A DNA stretch of 43,633 bases from Acidobacteriota bacterium. GTDB taxonomy: Bacteria > Acidobacteriota > Thermoanaerobaculia > Multivoradales > JAHEKO01. Below, piece after piece: positions 17,271 through 23,160 of this stretch (within the stretch, counting starts at the first letter, position 1; each line of letters begins with the position of its first letter). A program made the position numbers and the translations under genes. The DNA lies in the NCBI GenBank assembly GCA_029862975.1, contig JAOTWP010000018.1, positions 1-43,633 of the forward strand. Reading direction: 5' to 3'. The notes under the pieces are model-generated. The model was not told where the DNA came from and searched no databases. It saw only the letters and a list, made by a program, of their open reading frames with translations.

Positions 17271-17633
17271 TCAGCCGGCGGCCCTGGCGGCGGTGACGGT
17301 CACCAGCTTCATGCCGTCCTTCTCGCTCAGCACTCCCTTCACCTCGGCCTTCTCGCCGGCCAGGTCCTTGAGCGCCTCGTAGGGAGCGCCTTCCTTGTGG
17401 TCGGCCGCCAGCAGCACGAGGTCTCCCTCGCTGGTGAGCAGTCCCATCGGCTGCCCGTTCTTCACGCAGCTCTTGGCGCACCCGGCGTGGTCCGCACCGT
17501 GAGCTCCCTGGCTGAGATAGCACGCGAGATCCACCACTTCGCCGGTCCAGCTGCCTTGGTCCGGCTGCGCCAGCGCTCCGAGGGCGAAGGTCAAGGCGAG
17601 CGCCACCACCGATACTACGATCTTCCGTTTCAT
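17271..17633 (-). CDS. Small secreted Cys/His protein, unknown function
   Basis: This 120-residue protein starts with a clear signal peptide (MKRKIVVSVVALALTFALGALAQ), with AAAGGAGC eight nt before ATG. The mature part has the compact motif VDLACYLSQGAHGADHAGCAKSCVKNGQPMGLL. Its three Cys and two His could bind a metal or form a disulfide. A beta-rich stretch with TSEGDLVLLAADH and AEVKGVLSEKDGMKLVTV follows, resembling an OB-like or stress-response barrel. It precedes and probably shares a transcript with the di-haem cytochrome, so a role in periplasmic redox or metal handling is possible but inferred. I do not recognise a named family. Confidence 0.8.
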   Translation of the reverse strand: MKRKIVVSVVALALTFALGALAQPDQGSWTGEVVDLACYLSQGAHGADHAGCAKSCVKNGQPMGLLTSEGDLVLLAADHKEGAPYEALKDLAGEKAEVKGVLSEKDGMKLVTVTAARAAG

Positions 17634-17750
17634 TGTCAGCTCCTTTCGAGGCCTCGATCATAGCGCAGACCGCGGGTGCCCGCCGCGCTCGACTCCCGGA
17701 GCTTCTTTTGCCAGGATCGGCGCCGCGGCACGGCGGCCACCGGCGACGCC

Positions 17751-17856
17751 GCGGTCGAGGAGATCTACGCAGGCCCCAAGGCCGCGCTGCGGCCGATCCA
17801 TGACCGGGTGATGCAGGCGATCGAGCAGCTCGGACCCTTCGAGATCGCGCCCTCCT
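17751..17856 (+). pseudogene. Fragment of a DUF5655-like domain
   Basis: The translation AVEEIYAGPKAALRPIHDRV followed by MQAIEQLGPFEIAP matches, from memory, the start of DUF5655 domains. There YxGPKAALRPI, then a helix, then GPxEIAPKK continues into a YVSLRRKKQFA strand. That continuation is missing; the frame runs instead into the CPBP protease gene. It appears to be a relic about 35 codons long. Its presence makes the ORF-track start for the protease misleading. Confidence 0.5.
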
Positions 17857-17912
17857 CCGAGCTCGCCCCTACCTTGGGCGCCGCGCCATCTGTCACAATC
17901 GCTGGCAGCACG

Positions 17913-18695
17913 ATGCAAGCACGGCTCGAAGGATCGCGGCTCGCCGCCGTCGTTCTGGCGGTCTTCGTCGCCTACTGGTTCCTCGAAGAGCTGCTCGTCC
18001 TCGTGCCCGGCTATCGGGGGCTCTTCGACCGCTTCGAGTACTACGTCCCGCGGTCGCTGCTGAGCGTCGCCGAGATCGCGCTGGTGCTGCTCGCGGTCTG
18101 CTGGCTGCATCGCCTCGGCCCGCCGTCGGGCCTCCGCGAGCTCGGCCTGCGATCACCAGCCGCCAGGGCCGGCGGCTTCGGCCTGGTGGCGACGGCGCCG
18201 ATGTGGCTGGTGTTCGCGGCGACCCACGACTTCGCCCCGGATCCCGTCCCCGAGCTCCTCTACGGAAGCCTGCTCTCGCCGCTCGCCGAGGAGCTCGTCT
18301 TTCGCGGCTTTCTCTTCGGTCAGCTGTGGCGGCGAGCGGGCTGGGGGCTGTGGCCGGCGCTGGCCGTGAGCTCCCTCGCCTTCGGCTACGGTCACGCGGA
18401 GGACGCCGCGAGGCTCACGGAAGGACTTGGCCTGCTTGCCGTCACCGCCCTCGGCGCCGCGATCTTCGCCTGGCTCTACTCCCGCTGGGGCACGTTGGTG
18501 GCGCCCCTGGCCCTGCACGTGCTGATGAACGCGAGCTGGGGGCTGTGGCAGGTGGGAGACGGCGCGCTCGCCGGCTGGGTGCCCTTCGCGCTACAGCTGA
18601 CGACCGTGACGCTGGCGATCGTCCTCACGCTGATGGCGGCGAAGCGGGGCTGGATGGCCGCGGCGGACGATTCAGCTACGGCGCCCGTTCTCTGA
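17913..18695 (+). CDS. CPBP-family intramembrane metalloprotease
   Basis: This polytopic protein of about 260 residues has the hallmark motifs of the CPBP (CAAX protease and bacteriocin-processing, Abi) family. These are EELVFRGFLF (EExxxR), AFGYGH (FxxxH) and HVLMNASWG, which lie in successive membrane helices and form the active site. Seven or eight hydrophobic segments are visible. Family members cleave membrane proteins near C-terminal signals, process prenylated proteins or confer bacteriocin immunity; the substrate here is unknown. I chose the ATG at MQARLEGSRLAAVV because the upstream in-frame codons encode a DUF5655-like relic. It sits amid genes for proteins with the FADGFESG tag, but that tag has no membrane helix, so a direct link is speculative. 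Confidence 0.87.
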   Translation: MQARLEGSRLAAVVLAVFVAYWFLEELLVLVPGYRGLFDRFEYYVPRSLLSVAEIALVLLAVCWLHRLGPPSGLRELGLRSPAARAGGFGLVATAPMWLVFAATHDFAPDPVPELLYGSLLSPLAEELVFRGFLFGQLWRRAGWGLWPALAVSSLAFGYGHAEDAARLTEGLGLLAVTALGAAIFAWLYSRWGTLVAPLALHVLMNASWGLWQVGDGALAGWVPFALQLTTVTLAIVLTLMAAKRGWMAAADDSATAPVL

Positions 18696-18700
18696 TCGAG

Positions 18701-18717
18701 GAGGCGGCACGCGCCTC
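18701..18717. terminator. Hairpin between convergent genes
   Basis: GAGGCG-GCACG-CGCCTC forms a 6-bp stem just after the CPBP stop codon and before the end of the convergent 161-residue gene. A short CCCTTTC follows on the plus strand. It is a modest terminator candidate. Confidence 0.3.
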
Positions 18718-18736
18718 GCTAGCCCTTTCAGCCCGG

Positions 18737-19222
18737 TCACCAGTCGTCCATCCGCGCCTTGATCGCCCTGCGCAGGGCCGCGTCGCTCAGCGGCCCCGCG
18801 GCGACCGGCTGCCCGGCGATCGCCACCTGCGGGGCGGGACGGGAGGGATCGGGCGCCTCGTGGCGCCAGAGCGGCTGCAGCTCGTGCTCCGCCAGGGCGG
18901 CGGTGACCACCGCCGCGAGCCGCTCTCGCTCCTCGGCCTCGTCGGCCCCCAACACCACCTCGATCTCCGAGTAGAGGTGGCGGATGTCCTCGCCGCGGTG
19001 CCGCAGGTACTCGCGCCACAGGGCCTTGCGGTAGTCCTCCTCCGACACGGGCGGCACGTAGTTGGCGCGCCCGATGGCGGCGAGCAGCAGCGCGACGATC
19101 TCCTCGCGCCCTTCGCGACCCGAGGCCGCCGCCTGCTCGCAGGCCGCCTCGAGGCCCACGATTCCCACCCGATCGAGCCCGATCAGGATCTTCGACACCC
19201 CTTTCGGCCCGCAGCTCACCAT
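18737..19222 (-). CDS. Hypothetical cytoplasmic protein, 161 residues
   Basis: The family is not recognised. There is no signal peptide or membrane segment. The middle is charged and helical (YVPPVSEEDYRKALWREYLRHRGED). The C-terminal part, PQVAIAGQPVAAGPLSDAALRRAI, has the cadence of the end of a thioredoxin-like fold (PxVxVxGxxVxxGxxx..eL..al), but the resemblance is loose. Two Cys occur near the N-terminus (SCGPKGVSKILI; EAACEQ). It could be a redox or chaperone-type protein; I make no firm call. It converges with the CPBP protease gene and is followed upstream by a very short RHH-like ORF on the same strand. Confidence 0.65.
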   Translation of the reverse strand: MVSCGPKGVSKILIGLDRVGIVGLEAACEQAAASGREGREEIVALLLAAIGRANYVPPVSEEDYRKALWREYLRHRGEDIRHLYSEIEVVLGADEAEERERLAAVVTAALAEHELQPLWRHEAPDPSRPAPQVAIAGQPVAAGPLSDAALRRAIKARMDDW

Positions 19223-19234
19223 GCTTCGCTCAGG

Positions 19235-19333
19235 CTAGGCGGCTGCGTAGAGCACGAGGCGCGGGATGTCGCGGCGGGCCAGGCGCAGCGTCCTCTCCAT
19301 CTCTTCGTCCAGGGTGAAGGTCGCGCGTTTCAT
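19235..19333 (-). CDS. 32-residue RHH-like mini-ORF
   Basis: The ORF encodes MKRATFTLDEEMERTLRLAR, then DIPRLVLYAAA and stop. A GGAG lies 8 nt before ATG. The beginning resembles the strand and first helix of ribbon-helix-helix antitoxins or CopG-type regulators, but the protein is less than half the usual length. It may be a truncated antitoxin; no toxin gene is adjacent. It ends 12 bp before the 161-residue gene starts on the same strand, so it could act as a leader ORF for it. Confidence 0.35.
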   Translation of the reverse strand: MKRATFTLDEEMERTLRLARRDIPRLVLYAAA

Positions 19334-19539
19334 GTTCACACTCCGTTCATACTACCGTCCGAGCGTTCCCTGGCGCCGAGAGGCCCGACGTCCGCGCCTC
19401 CCCTCCGCAGCTGGATCTGGCAGGGAACCGGCCGTTCATCATGCGGTCATCTGCTCGCTGCTACCTTGCGTCCAACAGTGCTTCGCGGCCGCTCGCGAGC
19501 AGCCGCTATTCGACGGTCGTCTTCCAGAAGGGGGCAGCG

Positions 19540-20757
19540 ATGCATCTCGAGTCAGGATCCCGCGTCTCGATGGCCCTCGGCGTCCTGTGGGTCGCCGTCT
19601 CGTGGACGCCGCTGGCCGCCGCGCCGGCGGACGGGCCCTGGACCCTCGTCGACAGCCCCAACCCCGGTCCGGCCCAGAACCGCCTGATCGACGTGACCCG
19701 CCTGGGCTCGAACGGAGTTCTCGCGCTGGGACGGGAGTACGCCGAGTACTTCGGCCTGGAATGGGGCGGCACGGAGTGGCTCGAGATCGCGATGCCCCCC
19801 CAGGAAGACATCGGCATGGGGTACGCGCTGGACAGCCTCGGGAGCACTCCCGGCGGCGACGTGTGGGCGGTCGGCATCGTCGGGATAGACCCCTTCACCG
19901 GCTTGCCGCTGGCGATGCGCTACAACGGCACCGAGTGGGACCGCATCGAAACGGTCCCGCTCGAGCCCGCCGGCCGCAACGGTCACGTGTTCGACGTGTC
20001 CGCCGTCAGCGACGACGACATCTGGGCGGTCGGCAACAGCGACGGGCCGCTGGCCGTGCACTGGGACGGCTCGGAGTGGACCGAGAACTCGCCCCCCGCG
20101 CCCGGCAACCGGATCCACGACACGTTCGCCGTCGCGGCGGTGGCGAGCGACGACGTGTGGGCCGTCGGCCATTTCGAGAACGTGGCGCCCGCCGAGCCCC
20201 TGGGTTTCTACCCCATGATCCTCCACTGGGACGGCACCTCCTGGAGTCACTTTCCCAACCCCGGCCAGGCGCTCGAGCGCCGGACCCTCCTCGACGTCGA
20301 GGCGGTGGCCGCGGACGACGTCTGGGTCAGCGGCTACTGGTGGTACGGCCTCTGCGAGCACCCGTCGGGAGCGAGCTACTGCGACCCGTTCTTCATGCAC
20401 TGGGACGGCTCGGAGTGGTCGGTCGTCCCCAGTCCGGCCGACACGGAGCGCGCCTACGTGAGCGAGCTCACGGCCTTCGCCAGCGACGACATCTGGGCCA
20501 GCACCGGGGCCGAGTACATGCACTGGGACGGCACGGAGTGGAGCGTGGTCGCGGCGCCCGACGTCCCCGGCGCCGAGACCGTCCGCCACGGCAGCGGCAT
20601 GGTCGCCGTGGGGCCGGACGTCGCCTGGTCCGTGGGCCGCTGGGAGCCCGCCGACGGCGGCTGGACCCGCACGCTCAGCGAGCGCTACCGCGCGAGCCTC
20701 TTCGCCGACGGCTTCGAGTCCGGCGACACCAGCGCCTGGTCGGCCGTCGTGCCCTGA
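19540..20757 (+). CDS. Secreted seven-bladed propeller-like protein with FADGFESG tag
   Basis: This 405-residue exported protein has a signal peptide (MALGVLWVAVSWTPLAAAPA). Repeats of 45-60 residues follow the pattern S.DDIWAVG......L..HWDGSEW. I count about seven, consistent with one seven-bladed beta-propeller. Asp-rich turns (DDIWAVG) are conserved between blades. The ATG at MHLESGSRVS was chosen because AGGGGGC lies 5 nt upstream; the ORF track adds 33 unsupported residues. The C-terminus is LFADGFESGDTSAWSAVVP. No catalytic motif is visible, so a binding or structural role at the cell surface is likely. Its seven-bladed plan is shared with the repeat protein ending at 15941, but the repeat sequences differ. 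Confidence 0.85.
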   Translation: MHLESGSRVSMALGVLWVAVSWTPLAAAPADGPWTLVDSPNPGPAQNRLIDVTRLGSNGVLALGREYAEYFGLEWGGTEWLEIAMPPQEDIGMGYALDSLGSTPGGDVWAVGIVGIDPFTGLPLAMRYNGTEWDRIETVPLEPAGRNGHVFDVSAVSDDDIWAVGNSDGPLAVHWDGSEWTENSPPAPGNRIHDTFAVAAVASDDVWAVGHFENVAPAEPLGFYPMILHWDGTSWSHFPNPGQALERRTLLDVEAVAADDVWVSGYWWYGLCEHPSGASYCDPFFMHWDGSEWSVVPSPADTERAYVSELTAFASDDIWASTGAEYMHWDGTEWSVVAAPDVPGAETVRHGSGMVAVGPDVAWSVGRWEPADGGWTRTLSERYRASLFADGFESGDTSAWSAVVP

Positions 20758-20760
20758 GCG

Positions 20761-20786
20761 GCGACCGCCTCCCGGCGGGGGTCGCG
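20761..20786 (+). terminator. GC-rich hairpin after the propeller gene
   Basis: GCGACC...GGTCGC closes an imperfect stem a few bases past the stop codon. No T-run follows, so function is uncertain. Confidence 0.25.
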
Positions 20787-21029
20787 GTTACGGGGGTCCG
20801 GGAGGGGCGCGGGGTCGACGCTGCCTGCGCCCCGCCCGACCGGGTGGTGACCCGGCCACGCTCGGGGACGTAGCCTCGAGGCTACCCGGTGGAAACCCGA
20901 GACCGCGGATCGGGCTCGACGGCGTGGTCGACCCTGCTCGCGGTCCGATCGAACGTCAGCCCGCGCGGTCCGGTCGAAGCCGACGACGCTGGGTTCCGGC
21001 GTACGGGCGGCGATCTGAAAGGAGCCGCG

Positions 21030-21614
21030 ATGCAGAAGCACGTAAAGCTCAAGGACCAGAGCGAGGTCCTCATCCGTGAGATGACGCGGGACGATCTCGC
21101 GGCATCCCTCGCCTTCTTCGAGTCACTCTCCGAGGAAGACCGCACCTACCTGCGGAGGGACGTCACGAAACGGGAAGTCGTGGAGCGGAGGATCCGCGAG
21201 GTCGAGGCCGGCACCGCGATCCGGCTGGTCGCCGTGGCCGACGGGCAGATCGTGGCCGACGGCTCCCTGGAGATCTCGAGCGAGGAATGGAAGGCGCACG
21301 TCGGCGAGCTGCGGCTGATCATCGCGCGCCCCTACCGCCGCAAGGGACTCGGCATCAGGCTGGCCGGCGAGCTGTTCCTGCTGGCGTCCAGCGCGCGGGT
21401 AGAGGAGATCGTCGTCAGGATGATGAGGCCCCAGAAGGCGGCCCGCTCTATCTTCCGCAAGCTCGGATTCCGGCAGGAGACGGTCCTGCCGGACTACGTC
21501 AAGGACCTGAGCGGGACGAGGCAGGACATGATCCTGATGCGCTGCGACCTGGAAGCCCTGTGGAGCGAGATGGAGGACTTCATCGCCACGGGTGACTGGC
21601 AGCGAACCCAGTAA
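21030..21614 (+). CDS. GNAT-family N-acetyltransferase
   Basis: This 194-residue cytoplasmic protein has the GNAT acetyl-CoA fold. It shows IREMTRDDLAASLAFFESL at the N-terminus, a central LVAVADGQIVADGSL hairpin, and ELRLIIARPYRRKGLGIRL, which contains the R/Q-x-x-G-x-G/A pyrophosphate loop. A C-terminal ARSIFRKLGFRQETVLPDYV is typical of the family. The substrate is unknown. The ATG is set by AAAGGAGC 5 nt upstream; the longer ORF-track start lacks support. It follows the propeller gene by about 270 bp with no recognisable gene between, so it may have its own promoter. Confidence 0.87.
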   Translation: MQKHVKLKDQSEVLIREMTRDDLAASLAFFESLSEEDRTYLRRDVTKREVVERRIREVEAGTAIRLVAVADGQIVADGSLEISSEEWKAHVGELRLIIARPYRRKGLGIRLAGELFLLASSARVEEIVVRMMRPQKAARSIFRKLGFRQETVLPDYVKDLSGTRQDMILMRCDLEALWSEMEDFIATGDWQRTQ

Positions 21615-21829
21615 TCGCCCTCTCGGCACTCGCTCCCGACACGGCCGACCGCACCACCGCCGCGGGGATGCTCGCGATCTCGTCCTTGCGCTCCAGCACG
21701 GCGACCGGGCTGCTCGCGACCAGCGCTGGGCTCGGCTGCAGCCGCTGCCCGGTCCAGCGAACCGTAACCCCACTGTCATCTCCGGGGCGCTACGCTCTCG
21801 ACCTGGTTGCAAGCCCGAGGAGATCCGTC

Positions 21830-22366
21830 ATGCGTCGCATCGTTCCGTCCCTGGCTCTCGCCGTCGCCCTGCTCTACTTGCCGGGAATCCCCGCCGCGGC
21901 CAGCCCGCACGTGTTCGCCGGGATCGACTTCGCGGTCGCGGACGTCGGCTTCTCGCTCGGCTTCGCCGACCTCGGCCACCGCCGGGGCCGTGGCCGCGGC
22001 CACGACGATCACGATGGCGGCTACTACTATCGAACGCGCGTGCCCCTGACCTCCCGCGAGCACCGGTGCAGCGACGCCTGCTACCTGCGGGACGACGTCT
22101 ACTACCACCATCCCGAGTGCCCGGTCGTCCTGCAGCACTTCGACCGCTACGGCTTCGACCCCTACCCGGTCTGGACGGCGCTGCCCGACGACGGCCTCTT
22201 CTACTACCCCTACGCTCACGGCCCGGAGTTCCACGACGATCACCACGGGCGGCGCCACGGCGGCGGCCACGGCGGCCGCCGCGGCCGGCGCCACGACGAC
22301 GGCGACTCGGACTCCGACTCCGACTCCCACCGGCGACGCGGCGGGCGCGGCTGGCACGACGACTAG
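21830..22366 (+). CDS. Small secreted His/Asp/Arg-rich protein
   Basis: This 178-residue protein starts with a signal peptide (MRRIVPSLALAVALLYLPGIPAAA) and has GAGGAG 6 nt upstream of ATG. The mature part has three zones: a Gly-rich beginning, a central Cys/Tyr/His region (CSDACYLRDDVYYHHPECP, YYYPYAHGPEFHDD), and a low-complexity tail of His, Asp, Gly, Arg and SD repeats ending GRGWHDD. Such composition suggests binding of divalent metals or anionic polymers; no family is recognised. The tail is compositionally extreme even for this GC-rich DNA. A 14-bp tandem duplication spans the stop codon. Confidence 0.7.
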   Translation: MRRIVPSLALAVALLYLPGIPAAASPHVFAGIDFAVADVGFSLGFADLGHRRGRGRGHDDHDGGYYYRTRVPLTSREHRCSDACYLRDDVYYHHPECPVVLQHFDRYGFDPYPVWTALPDDGLFYYPYAHGPEFHDDHHGRRHGGGHGGRRGRRHDDGDSDSDSDSHRRRGGRGWHDD

Positions 22367-22390
22367 CAGCGCGGGGCTAGCAGCGCGGGG
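22363..22390. repeat. 14-bp tandem duplication across a stop codon
   Basis: CTAGCAGCGCGGGG occurs twice in a row; the first copy contains the TAG stop of the His-rich gene. It is probably a replication-slippage duplication. Confidence 0.8.
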
Positions 22391-22439
22391 GCTCGCCGCA
22401 GCACGGGGGTACCTATCCGCGAGGTAGACGCTGTCCGGA

Positions 22440-23078
22440 TCAAGGCTCTTGGGTCGCGGACGACAGCGCTCCTCGCGCTTCGACCAGGGCTTGCTCCACG
22501 CGCTTGGAACCGGCGCCGGAAGAGGCGGGGCCTCGATCCGCGAGCGCGCTCCAGGCGCTCTCGTCGGTCGCCTCGTGCTGGCGCTCCATGACGATCAGCC
22601 AACGCCCGTCCTTCTTCACCAGCAGCGCCTCGAACGGGATGAAGACCGGCTCCTCCACGCCGTCCGCGTCGGTCTCCGCGTACCTGAAGACGCCGCGCTC
22701 GAAGGCCGTCGCCTCGTCGTCCTGGCGGCTGGAGAAGCGGAACGAGACGCTGGCGCTCCTGCCTTCGAGGCGGGCACGCTCCATGCCCTCGCCCCACTCG
22801 ACGAGCTGGCGGGCGATGGCGACCGTGCCCTTGCTGGAGACGAGAACCGCGTCCGCGTGGTAGGTCGCCGCCATTCCCGCGAGGTCCCCCGCCGCGACGG
22901 TGGCCGAGATCACGTTCCAGATCGCCGCGTCGATCTCGTCGCTGCTCGCTGCGCGAGCCACGGCAACCGGCATGGCGAGCAGCGCGAGCGCGAGCGCCGA
23001 AGCGAGGAGCCCCGACCAGGCCGGCTTCCCTGGCCCGGTGGGGCTTCGCGGCGACCTCGATGCCTGCAGTCTCGTCAC
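22440..23078 (-). CDS. Exported NTF2-like (DUF4440/SnoaL-type) protein
   Basis: This 212-residue protein has a signal peptide (GLLASALALALLAMPVAVARA) and an NTF2-like fold. Helical DEIDAAIWNVISATVAAGDLAGMAATYHADAVLVSS is the classic opening of SgcJ/EcaC- or DUF4440-type domains. Paired strands follow (SVSFRFSSRQDDEATAFERGVFRY and FEALLVKKDGRWLIVMERQHEA). Such domains bind small ligands or act as pockets; no catalytic residue can be assigned. The best start is a GTG giving MTRLQASRSP; the ORF track continues upstream into unlikely sequence. It converges with the His-rich gene and lies just downstream of the kelch-repeat gene on the same strand. Confidence 0.8.
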   Translation of the reverse strand: MTRLQASRSPRSPTGPGKPAWSGLLASALALALLAMPVAVARAASSDEIDAAIWNVISATVAAGDLAGMAATYHADAVLVSSKGTVAIARQLVEWGEGMERARLEGRSASVSFRFSSRQDDEATAFERGVFRYAETDADGVEEPVFIPFEALLVKKDGRWLIVMERQHEATDESAWSALADRGPASSGAGSKRVEQALVEARGALSSATQEP

Positions 23079-23160
23079 CGGTAGGGAGTCTAGCCAATCC
23101 TGACGCCGACGCCACGGGGATCGCCCGGGCGACCGCGCCGCCTGCGTTCCCTCGCTCCGG

